Below, one piece after another: positions 18,255-26,759 of a DNA stretch of 64,000 nucleotides. Both the position numbers and the translations under genes were made by a program. The stretch's first letter is position 1; each line of letters opens with the position of its first letter. The notes below the pieces were generated by a model. The model did not search any database. It saw only the letters and a list, made by a program, of their open reading frames with translations, and was not told the origin of the DNA. The stretch covers positions 2,384,001 to 2,448,000 of the forward strand of contig NZ_CP021645.1 in assembly GCF_006384975.1 (NCBI RefSeq), in the 5' to 3' direction. The stretch is from Pseudomonas oryzihabitans (GTDB lineage: Bacteria > Pseudomonadota > Gammaproteobacteria > Pseudomonadales > Pseudomonadaceae).

Positions 18255-19247
18255 GTGAAACTCAGCGACATCGCTCAACTGGCTGGCGTATCCCTCACCA
18301 CTGCCAGCTACGTCATCAACGGCAAGGCCGAGCAGCGACGTATCAGCGCGGCCACCGTGGCGCGGGTCATGGCCGTGGTCGAAGCCCACGGCTACCAGCC
18401 CGACCAGCGCGCCGCCGGCCTGCGTCGCGGAGCCACCCATACCCTGGGTTTCCTGCTGCCCGATCTGGAAAACCCGAGCTATGCCCGCCTGGCCAAACAG
18501 CTCGAGCGGCGGGCACGTGCGCGTGGCTACCAGTTGCTGATCGCCTGCACGGACGACAACCCGGACAGCGAACGCCAGCTCATCGCGCTGTTCCGCGCCC
18601 GGCGTTGCGACGGCCTGTTCACCGCCAGCAGCCTGGCCGAGGACGACGCGCCCTACCGGCAACTGCAGGAGCACAACATCCCGATCATCGCCATCGACCG
18701 CCAACTGGATCCGATGCAATTCTGCTCGGTGGTCAGCGACGACCACGCCGCCGGTCGGCAGCTGGCGGCCACCCTGCTCACCCCCGACACCCACAGCATC
18801 GCCCTGATCGGCGCCCGCCCCGACCTGGTCATCAGCCGCGAGCGCGCCGCCGGCTTCGCCGCCGCCCTCGCCGACCATCCCGCGCGTCATTGGGAGCGTC
18901 ACGCCCCCCACTACAGCCGCGACGGTGGTCGCGCCCAGGCGCAGGCGATGATCGACGAACTCGGCCATTGGCCCGAGGCGTTGCTGACCACCTCCTATGT
19001 CTTGCTGCAGGGCGTGCTGGACGTATTGCGCGATCACCCGCTCGCCGAAGGCGAAGACCTGCGCCTGGCCACCTTCGGCGACACCCAGTTGCTGGACTAC
19101 CTGCCGTTCAAGGTCAACGCCATCTCCCAGCAGCATGAGATCATCACCGAGCGCGCCCTGGAGTTGATGCTGGACGCCCTGGAAAACGATCAGTACCTGC
19201 CGGGTGTCCGAGCCATACCGAGGGTCCTCAAACGCCGCCTGCCATGA
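18255..19247 (+). CDS. fruR: LacI-family fructose repressor FruR
   Basis: A 330-residue LacI/GalR regulator. The N-terminal helix-turn-helix (residues 1-25, MKLSDIAQLAGVSLTTASYVIN) and hinge (about 45-60) are followed by a periplasmic-binding-protein-like sensor domain. It starts with GTG, preceded by GAGG 9 bases upstream. It is divergent from fruBKA across the two palindromes at 18125-18158. In P. putida this repressor responds to fructose-1-phosphate; the same role is inferred. tatD overlaps its stop by 4 bp. Confidence 0.94.
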   Translation: MKLSDIAQLAGVSLTTASYVINGKAEQRRISAATVARVMAVVEAHGYQPDQRAAGLRRGATHTLGFLLPDLENPSYARLAKQLERRARARGYQLLIACTDDNPDSERQLIALFRARRCDGLFTASSLAEDDAPYRQLQEHNIPIIAIDRQLDPMQFCSVVSDDHAAGRQLAATLLTPDTHSIALIGARPDLVISRERAAGFAAALADHPARHWERHAPHYSRDGGRAQAQAMIDELGHWPEALLTTSYVLLQGVLDVLRDHPLAEGEDLRLATFGDTQLLDYLPFKVNAISQQHEIITERALELMLDALENDQYLPGVRAIPRVLKRRLP

Positions 19248-20041
19248 GCCTGCTGATCGATACCCACAACCACCTGGACTATCCGGACTTCGACGCCGAG
19301 CGTCGGGCGCTGCTCGCTGACTGCGCACGGCTGGGGGTCGTCCGCCAGGTGCTGATCGGCGTCGAACTCAGCCAATGGCCGCAACTTTGGCAGGTCGCCA
19401 CCGACCATGACGCCCTGTACGCAGCGCCGGGCCTGCATCCCTGCTACCTGCACCGTCATCGGGAGGACGATCTGGAGGCGCTGCGGGCCTTCTGCCTGGA
19501 ACGCCGCGCGGATGCCCGTCTCTGCGCCCTCGGCGAGATCGGCCTGGACTACTACATCGAAGCGCCGGACAAGCCGCGCCAGGCCTGGTTCTTCGAGCAA
19601 CAGGTGCGCCTGGCCATGGAACTGGAGCTGCCGGTACTGCTGCATGTGCGGCGCGCCCATGCCGAGGTGGTGAAGATCCTCAAGCGGCTCAGGCCACCCC
19701 GCGCCGGCATCGCCCACGCCTTTTCCGGCAGCTACGAGGAAGCGCGGGAATACCTGCGCCTGGGCTTCAAGATCGGCCTCGGCGGCGCGCCCACCTGGCC
19801 CCAGGCCAAGCGCCTGCAGCGCGTGCTCCCCCAGTTGCCGCTGGACGCCATCGTCCTGGAGACGGACGCGCCGGACATGCCGCCGGCGATGCACCCCGAC
19901 GTGCGCAACAGCCCGGCCCATCTGCCAGCCATCTGCGCGGCCCTCGCCCCGCTGTGGCAGATCTCGGCCGAGACCCTGGCGGCGACCACCACCCTCAATG
20001 CCTGCGCGGTGTTCGGCTGGGACCCCGACCGTCTGATCTAG
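19244..20041 (+). CDS. TatD-family metal-dependent DNase/hydrolase
   Basis: A 265-residue TatD/YjjV-type hydrolase. Metal ligands are visible as DTHNHLD (H8, H10), GEIGLDYY (Glu), LLHVRRA and AHAFSG (His), and LETDAPD (Asp). The family includes 3'-5' exonucleases acting in DNA repair or fragment turnover. The ATG overlaps the fruR stop (ATGA), so it is coupled to fruR although unrelated in function. Its stop overlaps the ampD stop on the other strand by 4 bp. Confidence 0.93.
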   Translation: MSLLIDTHNHLDYPDFDAERRALLADCARLGVVRQVLIGVELSQWPQLWQVATDHDALYAAPGLHPCYLHRHREDDLEALRAFCLERRADARLCALGEIGLDYYIEAPDKPRQAWFFEQQVRLAMELELPVLLHVRRAHAEVVKILKRLRPPRAGIAHAFSGSYEEAREYLRLGFKIGLGGAPTWPQAKRLQRVLPQLPLDAIVLETDAPDMPPAMHPDVRNSPAHLPAICAALAPLWQISAETLAATTTLNACAVFGWDPDRLI

Positions 20042-20589
20042 CCTTGCAACTCGGAGTGCAGACGCGCCCAATCGAAGGCCGGACCGGGATCGGTCTTGCG
20101 TCCCGGCGCGATGTCGCTGTGCCCCTGGATGCGCTCGGCGGTGATCGCCGGATAGGCCCGCTGCAGCGCTCGCGTCAGGCGGCCCAGGGCACGATACTGA
20201 GCCTCGGTGTAGGCCAGGTCGTCCGTCCCCTCCAGCTCGATGCCCAGCGAGAAGTCGTTACAGTTCTCGCGCCCCGCGAAGCAGGACACCCCGGCATGCC
20301 AGGCCCGTCGCTCGCAGGACACGAACTGGGTCACCGCCCCATCGCGCTCGATGAGAAAGTGGGCAGCCACCTTGAGCTCGGCGATTTCCGCGAAGAAGGG
20401 ATGGGCCGAATGATCCAGGCGATTCTGGAAGAAAGCCTGGACGCAGCCGGTACCGAACTGCCCGGGCGGCAGGCTGATGTTGTGGATGACCAGCAGGGAC
20501 ACCTCGGTGCCGGCCGGACGTTCGTTGTGGTTGGGCGAAGGACACAGGCGCGCCTCGCGGTACCACCCCTCAACGAAGACGCCTTCCAT
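20038..20589 (-). CDS. ampD: 1,6-anhydro-N-acetylmuramyl-L-alanine amidase AmpD
   Basis: A 183-residue cytoplasmic zinc amidase of the amidase_2 family that trims anhydromuropeptides during peptidoglycan recycling. Zinc ligands are H36 (VIHNISLPP), H157 (GHSDIAPGRKTDPG) and D167. Loss of AmpD derepresses AmpR-controlled beta-lactamase in pseudomonads. It follows a periplasmic thioredoxin-fold gene with a TGATG stop/start overlap. The usual downstream partner ampE is missing here; the next gene is convergent tatD. Confidence 0.95.
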   Translation of the reverse strand: MEGVFVEGWYREARLCPSPNHNERPAGTEVSLLVIHNISLPPGQFGTGCVQAFFQNRLDHSAHPFFAEIAELKVAAHFLIERDGAVTQFVSCERRAWHAGVSCFAGRENCNDFSLGIELEGTDDLAYTEAQYRALGRLTRALQRAYPAITAERIQGHSDIAPGRKTDPGPAFDWARLHSELQG

Positions 20590-21065
20590 CAGCGCGCCTT
20601 GGCCTTGAGCGCGTCACGCAGGGCATTGGCATCGCCGAATTCACGCTGGCCGACGAAGCGTCCATGGTCGAGCATCACCCAGAGCACCTTGTTCGCATCG
20701 CCGGGGAAACGCGGCACGACGCGTGATTGGCGATCCAGCAGCACGGGATAGCCGTACTTGCGCATGGCCGGCACGGCGAACATCCGGGTGATGGCCGCCG
20801 GCATGCTGCTGATGTCGGCGATATAGGCCACCCGGGTACCATCGATGAAATCCGCGGGCTGGTCGCGCATGGCTTCCTTCACCAGGCCGGAACCGGTCAT
20901 GCTGCGGGCAACGAGCAGGACCTGCAGGCGGTCATCGAAGGTATAGGGCCGGTCGCGCTGATCGAGCAGCGTGAAAGGCGCGATGCGCTCCCCCGGCTCC
21001 AAAGCGAAAGCAGTCAACGGCAGTACCAGACACGACAGCAACAACGCCAGGCCTCTTGCGCGCAT
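20589..21065 (-). CDS. Periplasmic thioredoxin-fold protein (YtfJ-like)
   Basis: A 158-residue secreted protein. The signal peptide (1-21, AFA-LEPG) is followed by a peroxiredoxin/thioredoxin-like fold: GERIAPFTLLDQRDRPYTFDD, a strand VLLVARSM, and VLLDRQSRVVPRF. There is no CxxC, so a redox disulfide activity is unlikely. E. coli YtfJ is the closest match I can recall, and its role is unknown. It overlaps the ampD start by one base, so they form an operon. Confidence 0.65.
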   Translation of the reverse strand: MRARGLALLLSCLVLPLTAFALEPGERIAPFTLLDQRDRPYTFDDRLQVLLVARSMTGSGLVKEAMRDQPADFIDGTRVAYIADISSMPAAITRMFAVPAMRKYGYPVLLDRQSRVVPRFPGDANKVLWVMLDHGRFVGQREFGDANALRDALKAKAR

Positions 21066-21148
21066 GGCATCCTCTCTTGAGCGACCTATCGAGGCCGTTA
21101 TCCTGCCCTACCCTTCTGGCAGGCACCACCATCGCAGCGAGGAGCGGC

Positions 21149-21628
21149 ATGATCCCACTCAAAGAATTGCTGGCCGAGGTTCCCCAGGCCGGGGCGGTAC
21201 GCTGGATCGGCGTGCGGCCGGCTTCCCGCGCGCCCATGGTCGAGATCGAGGCGGTGGAAGCCCGCCGCGACGCCGGTCTCACCGGCGACCATGCCCGCCC
21301 CACCGCGCGCAACCAGCGCCAGGTCACCCTCATCCAGTGGGAGCACCTGCCGGTAGTGGCCGCCCTGATCGGCAAAGCCATCGCGCCAGCTGATCTCAGA
21401 CGCAACCTGGCCATCGCCGGGATCAACCTGTTCAGTCTGAAGAATCGGCGCTTCCGTATCGGCCAGGCGGTATTGGAAACCACCGGCTGGTGCCAACCCT
21501 GCGCACGACTGGAAGAACGCCTGGGCGCCGGCACCTTCCAGGCCATGCGCGGCCACGGCGGCCTCACCGCGCGGGTGCTGGAGAGCGGCATCATCCGCCT
21601 GGGCGATGCGGTGCAGGTGCTGGATTGA
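21149..21628 (+). CDS. MOSC-domain protein
   Basis: A 159-residue single MOSC (MoCo sulfurase C-terminal) domain. LTGDHARP, the NLAIAGINL strand, and GWCQPCARLEERLG with the invariant family cysteine are visible. MOSC proteins bind molybdenum cofactor or transfer sulfur; some detoxify N-hydroxylated bases. The ATG at 21149 has GAGGAG 5-10 bases upstream, and the MOSC homology begins just after it; the 31-codon longer reading overlaps the divergent gene's promoter and is rejected. Confidence 0.85.
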   Translation: MIPLKELLAEVPQAGAVRWIGVRPASRAPMVEIEAVEARRDAGLTGDHARPTARNQRQVTLIQWEHLPVVAALIGKAIAPADLRRNLAIAGINLFSLKNRRFRIGQAVLETTGWCQPCARLEERLGAGTFQAMRGHGGLTARVLESGIIRLGDAVQVLD

Positions 21629-21883
21629 CCTCAATTTCCCGAGGGTCGAATGCCCGCGCCAGCCCGGTTAAACTAGGCTACCTCCCGTCGTCACAGACGT
21701 CTTTGCCCAGGCGGATGTATGCCGTTTCCCTTGAAAACCGCTGCTTTTCGCCCATCTTCCAGCCTAGACGCCGAGCTTTTCGCTCGAATCGACGCCTCCA
21801 GATTCCGTCCGATCCGGGACTGCGCCCGCTTGCGGCGACGCGCTCGGCTCGGCCACCGCTTTCCCTCTCTATGAGTACTCTCC

Positions 21884-23176
21884 ATGACCCATCGCATCGT
21901 TATCGTCGGCGGCGGCGCCGGCGGCCTGGAACTGGCTACCCGCCTGGGCCGTAGCCTGGGCAAGCGCGGCCAGGCGCAGATCGTGCTGATCGACGCCAAT
22001 GCCACCCATATCTGGAAACCTTTGCTGCACGAGGTCGCCGCCGGCTCGCTCAACTCCACTGATGACGAACTGAGCTACGTGGCCCAGGCCAAGTGGAATC
22101 ACTTCGACTTCCAACTGGGTCGCATGACCGGCCTGGACCGCGAGCGCCGCAAGGTCCAGTTGGCTGCCATCGAAGACGACGGCGCCGTGCTGGTGCCCGA
22201 GCGGGAGATCGGCTACGACTCCCTAGTGCTGGCCATCGGCAGCACCACCAACGACTTCGGCACCCCCGGCGCCGCGGAAAATTGCATTTTCCTCGACACC
22301 CGCGCCCAGGCCGAACGCTTCCACCGCAAGTTGCTGACCCACTACCTGCGCGCCCATGTCAGCGAGCAACCGGGTGAATTCATCGAGGTAGCCATCGTCG
22401 GCGCGGGCGCCACCGGTGTGGAGCTGGCCGCCGAACTGCGCAACGCCGCCGAGGAGCTGCAGGCCTACGGTCTCGATCGCATCCGTCCCGAAGACCTGCG
22501 CATCACCGTGGTCGAAGCCGGCCCGCGCATCCTGCCCGCCCTGCCCGAGCGCATCGCCGACCAGGCCCATCGCACCCTGGAGAAGCTCGGCGTGCGCGTG
22601 CTGACCGGTTCGGCGGTCAAGGAAGTCCGCGCCGACGGCTTGCAGACGGCGAGCGAATTCGTCCCGGCCAGCCTCAAGGTCTGGGCGGCGGGTATCCGGG
22701 CCCCGGCCTTCCTCAAGGATCTGGCGGGTCTCGAGACCAATCGCATCAATCAACTGGTCGTGCACTCGACGCTGCAGACCACCCGCGATCCCAACGTCTT
22801 CGCCCTGGGCGATTGCGCCGCCTGCCCGCTCACCCCGGGCGACACCCGCACCGTGCCACCGCGCGCCCAGTCCGCGCACCAGCAGGCCTCCCTGCTGGTC
22901 AAGACCTTCAAGGCACTGCTGGACGGCAAGCCGCTGCCGGAATACCGCTACAAGGACTATGGCTCGCTGATCTCCCTGTCGCGCTTCAGCGCCGTCGGCA
23001 ACCTCATGGGCGGCGCCCTGGGCAGCCTGACGTTGGAGGGCTGGCTGGCACGGACCTTCTACGTTTCGCTCTACCGGATGCACCAGGTCGCCCTCTACGG
23101 CCCGCTGCGCGCCCTGGCGCTGTTCGCCGGCGATCACCTCAGACGCAAGACCGAACCGCGCCTGAAGCTGCACTGA
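21884..23176 (+). CDS. ndh: Type II NADH dehydrogenase
   Basis: A 430-residue NDH-2 flavoprotein that passes electrons from NADH to quinone without pumping protons, as a peripheral inner-membrane enzyme. The FAD-binding VIVGGGAGGLELA (6-18), the NADH-binding AIVGAGATGVELAAEL, and the late FALGDCA flavin motif are all intact. The C-terminal region 385-425 is amphipathic, as in membrane-anchored NDH-2. An IS element now lies 18 bp after its stop, separating it from a hairpin terminator at 24526-24554. Confidence 0.95.
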   Translation: MTHRIVIVGGGAGGLELATRLGRSLGKRGQAQIVLIDANATHIWKPLLHEVAAGSLNSTDDELSYVAQAKWNHFDFQLGRMTGLDRERRKVQLAAIEDDGAVLVPEREIGYDSLVLAIGSTTNDFGTPGAAENCIFLDTRAQAERFHRKLLTHYLRAHVSEQPGEFIEVAIVGAGATGVELAAELRNAAEELQAYGLDRIRPEDLRITVVEAGPRILPALPERIADQAHRTLEKLGVRVLTGSAVKEVRADGLQTASEFVPASLKVWAAGIRAPAFLKDLAGLETNRINQLVVHSTLQTTRDPNVFALGDCAACPLTPGDTRTVPPRAQSAHQQASLLVKTFKALLDGKPLPEYRYKDYGSLISLSRFSAVGNLMGGALGSLTLEGWLARTFYVSLYRMHQVALYGPLRALALFAGDHLRRKTEPRLKLH

Positions 23177-23191
23177 GTCCTAATCGCCAGG

Positions 23192-23194
23192 CTG
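23192..23194. repeat. IS target-site duplication, left copy (CTG)
   Basis: CTG directly before the left inverted repeat equals CTG at 24518-24520 directly after the right one. Three base pairs is a usual duplication length for IS3-family elements. Removing one copy plus the IS restores a continuous sequence in which ndh is followed closely by the terminator. Confidence 0.85.
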
Positions 23195-23219
23195 TGTCTA
23201 GTCCTGAAATAGGTTTACA
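23195..23219 (+). repeat. IS terminal inverted repeat (orfB end)
   Basis: The 25-base outer end starts TGTCTAGTCCTG and ends GGTTTACA. It pairs with the reverse complement of 24493-24517 with two 2-base mismatches. Confidence 0.9.
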
Positions 23220-23244
23220 GCTGTTCAGGTAGGCCCGATAGGCC

Positions 23245-24108
23245 TCAAAACGCCCGGTGCACCGCCTCGGGCGTTTTGTATTTCAGGGCTGTGTGTGGTC
23301 GCTCCGTGTTGTAGATTCGCACCGCCTCCTCGACCATCTTCCTGGCTTGCTCCAGATTCTCCGGGTTGCGTAGCAGCAATTCTGTCTTGAGGATGCCATT
23401 GACTCGCTCGGCCAGCGCGTTCTGGTAGCAGTCGTACCCATCTGTCATCGAGCATCGAACGCCGTGTCGTTCGTGCAGGGACTGATACAGCGCCGAACAA
23501 TACTGGATGCCCCGATCCGAGTGATGCACCAATTCATGCGGACGACTCCGCCTTCGCAACGCCTGCTTGAAGGCCTGTGCTACCGACTCGGCATGCAGAC
23601 TCTCATGCACGTGGTGACCGACGATCTTTCGGGAGTACGCATCCGTGACCAGGCTGAGGTACAACGGGCCACTGCCTGAGGGTAGATAGGTGATGTCAGC
23701 CACCCAAACCTGCTCCGGTGTGGTCGGAACGATCTGATTCACGCCTGGCTTGAGTAAGTTGTGATGGCGATAGAAGCGATGAAAGCTCTGCGTGGTCTTG
23801 TGATACGCCCGAGTGGGACGCACCAGTAAACGGTGCTCGCCCAAGACCTGAAACAGGCGGTCGCGGCCCACCTGAAGTCGCCGGTCAGGCTGGCAATGCA
23901 AGAGATGGTGCAGCTTGCGAGTCCCCAGCCGAGGCTGTCGCATTCGAACCTGACAAACGAACCCTACGACTCGCTCTGCCTGAAGCGCTTTGTCATCGGC
24001 TGTTCGGTTGCGCTTGTAGTAAGCCTGCCGACTGATCCCTAGAAACTGGCAAGCCCTGACAATACTCAGTCCTGCGACTTGGTCTTGCGAGAGGACTTGC
24101 CGGGTCGC
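23245..24108 (-). CDS. IS3-family transposase OrfB (DDE integrase-type domain)
   Basis: This is the catalytic part of the transposase. The frame is open from the slippery site at 24108-24114 to the stop at 23245; there is no need for its own start, although an internal ATG occurs at 23943. Catalytic DDE residues are in WVADITYLPSG, HHSDRGIQY and NALAERVNGILKTE. The upstream part reads LSIVRACQFLGISRQAYYK, the HTH_21 segment typical of IS3 OrfB. It is normally made as an OrfAB fusion by -1 frameshifting and acts on the element's inverted repeats. Confidence 0.92.
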   Translation of the reverse strand, partial: ATRQVLSQDQVAGLSIVRACQFLGISRQAYYKRNRTADDKALQAERVVGFVCQVRMRQPRLGTRKLHHLLHCQPDRRLQVGRDRLFQVLGEHRLLVRPTRAYHKTTQSFHRFYRHHNLLKPGVNQIVPTTPEQVWVADITYLPSGSGPLYLSLVTDAYSRKIVGHHVHESLHAESVAQAFKQALRRRSRPHELVHHSDRGIQYCSALYQSLHERHGVRCSMTDGYDCYQNALAERVNGILKTELLLRNPENLEQARKMVEEAVRIYNTERPHTALKYKTPEAVHRAF

Positions 24109-24464
24109 TTTTTTACGATCGAAACGCCGTAATCCTTCTCCAGCACCTCAACCACCGCTTCGAAGAATTGGGCCTTTTGGCTCATGAACTGCAGTTGCTG
24201 CTCCAGCTCCTTGATGCGTTGCTCAGGCGTCAGGTCTTTGGGATCAGTCACGGTTTGACTCCTGCCGGCTCGAATAGAGGCCCCCTGGCTCCAATCCTGC
24301 CGACCATGCTTACGCAACCATACCAAAACCGTGGACCTGCCTTGGATCCCATACCGCTCCTGAGCTTGCTTGTAGGTCAGCTCGCCCTTTTCGACTTGAT
24401 CGACTACGGTCAATTTAAAAGTCAGCGAGTAATCACGCTGCGTGCGCTTTACACCTTGCTCCAT
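24066..24464 (-). CDS. IS3-family OrfA (helix-turn-helix protein)
   Basis: A 132-residue IS3 OrfA. An N-terminal HTH domain (about 8-55: YSLTFKLTVVDQVEKGEL, QERYGIQGRSTVLVWLRKHG) binds the ends, and a leucine-zipper-like coiled coil (about 78-105, LTPEQRIKELEQQLQFM) serves for multimerisation. Near its end, codons GTA AAA AAG form the A6G frameshift site; the orfB frame is -1 relative to it. OrfA alone usually represses or inhibits transposition. Confidence 0.92.
   Translation of the reverse strand: MEQGVKRTQRDYSLTFKLTVVDQVEKGELTYKQAQERYGIQGRSTVLVWLRKHGRQDWSQGASIRAGRSQTVTDPKDLTPEQRIKELEQQLQFMSQKAQFFEAVVEVLEKDYGVSIVKKRPGKSSRKTKSQD
24108..24114 (-). promoter_or_regulatory. A6G slippery heptamer for -1 ribosomal frameshift in the IS
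   Basis: On the minus strand the heptamer A AAA AAG spans the orfA codons AAA AAG. Slipping back by one base gives AAA AAA and then GCG ACC CGG, which continues without a stop into the orfB HTH_21 segment. The site and frame relation match IS3-family programmed frameshifting. Confidence 0.85.
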
Positions 24465-24492
24465 CTGGCTCTCCAGATCGTGGGATGGAAGG

Positions 24493-24517
24493 TGTAAACC
24501 TTATTCAGGACGGGACA
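24493..24517 (-). repeat. IS terminal inverted repeat (orfA end)
   Basis: Read on the minus strand it starts TGTCCCGTCCTG and ends GGTTTACA, matching the other end at 21 of 25 positions. The orfA start codon is 29 bases inside it. Confidence 0.9.
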
Positions 24518-24525
24518 CTGGCCAC

Positions 24526-24554
24526 AAAAAAGCCGTCCCGAGGGACGGCTTTTT
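24526..24554. terminator. Bidirectional rho-independent terminator
   Basis: GCCGTCCC and GGGACGGC form an 8-bp GC-rich stem with a 2-base loop, flanked by A6 on the left and T5 on the right, so it can terminate on both strands. It serves the DUF1631 gene on the minus strand. Before the IS insertion it would also have ended ndh transcripts from the plus strand. Confidence 0.9.
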
Positions 24555-24569
24555 CCATTGCACAGCGCC

Positions 24570-26759
24570 TCAGGACGAAGACTGGCTGCGCAGGCTGCCC
24601 AGTACCGAGGTCATGGCCCGATCGAACAGCAGGGCGTCGTCGAGCAGTCGTACCCGACCCTCCTGATAATCCAGCGCCAGTTCCTCGCGGGTACGATCCA
24701 GCACCTTCATACCGGTACGATTGACGAACACCAGCCGCCCCATGGGCCGGATGACCGCCGCCAACTTGCAGCGCAGCTTCTGTTCGAGATCCAAGATCTC
24801 CAGCCAGGCGCCCACGGACAGGCCATCCACCCACTCCAGCGAATCCTGCTGCAGGCCGGCGATCCGATCACCAGCGCGCGGCAACTCGAAAGGCTCGTCG
24901 GCGATGACCGGCGCGGCCGGGGCCAGCTTGGCATCCACAGCGGCCGTATCCACCGACTCGGCACGGGCCTGCTGGAAGGTCTGCACGTGGAGCGATTCGA
25001 GCTCGGTGAAGAATTCGGAGGTGGAGAACGGATCGAAGGCGGCGCTCGCCAAGCCTTCGCGCAAGGCCTTGAGCAAGCCGGGCACCATCTCCAAGAGACG
25101 CTGGCGCGACGCCACGTCGTAGTGCGGCTGGATGCTCCAGATCAGGTCATCCATCGTCTGGAGCGCGGCGCGCCATTCGCTCGAGTCGTAGCCTTGCTTG
25201 AGGCAGGTCAGCAGCAGCACCTGGCTCCAGGCTTCGCGCAGCACCCGCTGCACGGCAGCCGGCAACTGATGTCCTTGCAGGCGCTGGCTCAGCACATGCT
25301 CGACCTGCAGGCGGGCAATTTCGGCGCGCGCCCTACCTTCTTCGGCATCGCGCGTGCGCTGCTCGAGCAACTCGCTGCGGCGCTGCTCGTCACCGACATA
25401 GGCCATGAAGTCGGCCAGCAACTCGGCGAAGATCTCCGGATCATCGACGAAATCGGTCAGCAGACGCTGCACGATCTGTTCGATCTTCTGATAGAGGCCA
25501 TCGCGTTGCAGATCGCTCTGCTCGCCCCAGCCCAACGAGGCCGCGGCGATCTCGTTCAGCAGGCGCCGGGCCGGATGGCTGCCCCGGCTGAAGAAGGTCT
25601 TGTCGAGCACCGCTACCTTGAGCATCGGAATCTGCAGCCGCGCGATCAGGGCCTTGAGCGAGTCGGGCAAGGTGAGGTCGTCAAGGATGAACTCAAAGAG
25701 CATCGCCACCAGATTGATGACATCTTCATCGACCTGCCCCACTACCCGCTGTCGACCCGAGCGCTCGCTGATGCGTCCCAGCGCTATGCCCAGCTGTTGC
25801 TTCAGATCGTAGCCGTCCAGGGGCTGGCCGGAGATCTGTTGCTGCAGGTGGGAAAGCAGGCGCATGAGATCGTAGCTGGTGATCGCCTGGCTATCCCCGG
25901 AGGCCGCGGCCTCCCCGCCGGAGCCGGCACCAACGCCGCCAACGGCGGCCGGGTTACGCAATTGCGCCAGCAAGCCCTGCAAGGTACCGAAGAGTTCCTG
26001 ACCGTCGTCCTCGGCATTCACATGGGCCGGGGTACGGCCGCTATAACCCTTGGCCGTGCGCCCCGGCACCTGTTGGGGAATGGCCTTGAGTTGCGGCAGC
26101 ACCCCGGCATCCACCAGTTGCCGGTTGGATTCCGCATAGAGCTGGCCCAGGCCGTTGAGCACGAAGCGCTCGAACAGTTTGTAGATGATCAGCTTGACCT
26201 TGATGTCGGTATCGAGATCGCGACAGGCCTCGACGAAGGCCTCGCACAGCCGGCGCGGCCCCAGCGGATGGGTCGCATCGTCGACCTTGCTCGACAGCTG
26301 GGTATTGAACCTGATGGTGAGATGGCTGATGGCCATGGCGTTGTTGCTGAGCGCCTTGGCCACCATGGTATCCACGGCGACGCTCTCTTCCAGCGCATCG
26401 TTCTGCACCAGGCTGAGGTCTTCGTAGGACACGCTGTCCAGGCGCATTTCCGGCTTGCTGCCGACCACATTGTTCAGCGCCGCGAAGCGCTCGAAATACT
26501 GCTGCAGAAAACTGCGCTCGATACTCTTGCGCCGCAGACGCAGGTCGCGCATGGCTTCGAAGTAGAGGCTCTGTTCCTGATTGCTGCCGGCCCGGTCCGC
26601 CATCTCGAACAGGGCATCGTCAGCATTGTCGAACAGCTGCTGCAAAGAGGCATTGAGTCGCTGAGCGGCGCGATCTCGTACCGGCAAAAGTACCGCGGGC
26701 AATCGGGAAGAAGACTCCCCGAGCGCCTTGAAATGAACCACATTTACGTCGTTCTGCAC
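24570..26759 (-). CDS. DUF1631 family protein
   Basis: About 729 residues, soluble, rich in Leu, Gln, Glu and Arg, with long predicted helices; no signal peptide or membrane segment. It belongs to DUF1631, a family found mainly in Pseudomonas and relatives, whose function is not known to me. Position next to nadC is also seen in other Pseudomonas. I prefer GTG 26759 because GGGAGG lies 5 bases upstream; a TTG at 26774 would add five residues. It is divergent from nadC. Confidence 0.85.
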   Translation of the reverse strand: MQNDVNVVHFKALGESSSRLPAVLLPVRDRAAQRLNASLQQLFDNADDALFEMADRAGSNQEQSLYFEAMRDLRLRRKSIERSFLQQYFERFAALNNVVGSKPEMRLDSVSYEDLSLVQNDALEESVAVDTMVAKALSNNAMAISHLTIRFNTQLSSKVDDATHPLGPRRLCEAFVEACRDLDTDIKVKLIIYKLFERFVLNGLGQLYAESNRQLVDAGVLPQLKAIPQQVPGRTAKGYSGRTPAHVNAEDDGQELFGTLQGLLAQLRNPAAVGGVGAGSGGEAAASGDSQAITSYDLMRLLSHLQQQISGQPLDGYDLKQQLGIALGRISERSGRQRVVGQVDEDVINLVAMLFEFILDDLTLPDSLKALIARLQIPMLKVAVLDKTFFSRGSHPARRLLNEIAAASLGWGEQSDLQRDGLYQKIEQIVQRLLTDFVDDPEIFAELLADFMAYVGDEQRRSELLEQRTRDAEEGRARAEIARLQVEHVLSQRLQGHQLPAAVQRVLREAWSQVLLLTCLKQGYDSSEWRAALQTMDDLIWSIQPHYDVASRQRLLEMVPGLLKALREGLASAAFDPFSTSEFFTELESLHVQTFQQARAESVDTAAVDAKLAPAAPVIADEPFELPRAGDRIAGLQQDSLEWVDGLSVGAWLEILDLEQKLRCKLAAVIRPMGRLVFVNRTGMKVLDRTREELALDYQEGRVRLLDDALLFDRAMTSVLGSLRSQSSS

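Larger units (their letters stand above)
23195..24517 (-). mobile_element. Complete IS3-family insertion sequence, 1323 bp
   Basis: The element has 25-bp terminal inverted repeats (23195-23219 and 24493-24517) that match at 21 of 25 positions and begin TGT. It is flanked by a 3-bp direct duplication CTG (23192-23194 and 24518-24520). It carries two overlapping reading frames in the IS3 arrangement, orfA and orfB, with an A6G slippery site for -1 frameshifting. All parts look intact, so it may be recent and active. It is inserted between ndh and a bidirectional terminator. Confidence 0.95.

Noticed and set aside
21719..21874. 51-codon ORF upstream of ndh
   Set aside because: It reads plausibly but has a weak ribosome-binding site and no recognisable feature; more likely ndh leader sequence.
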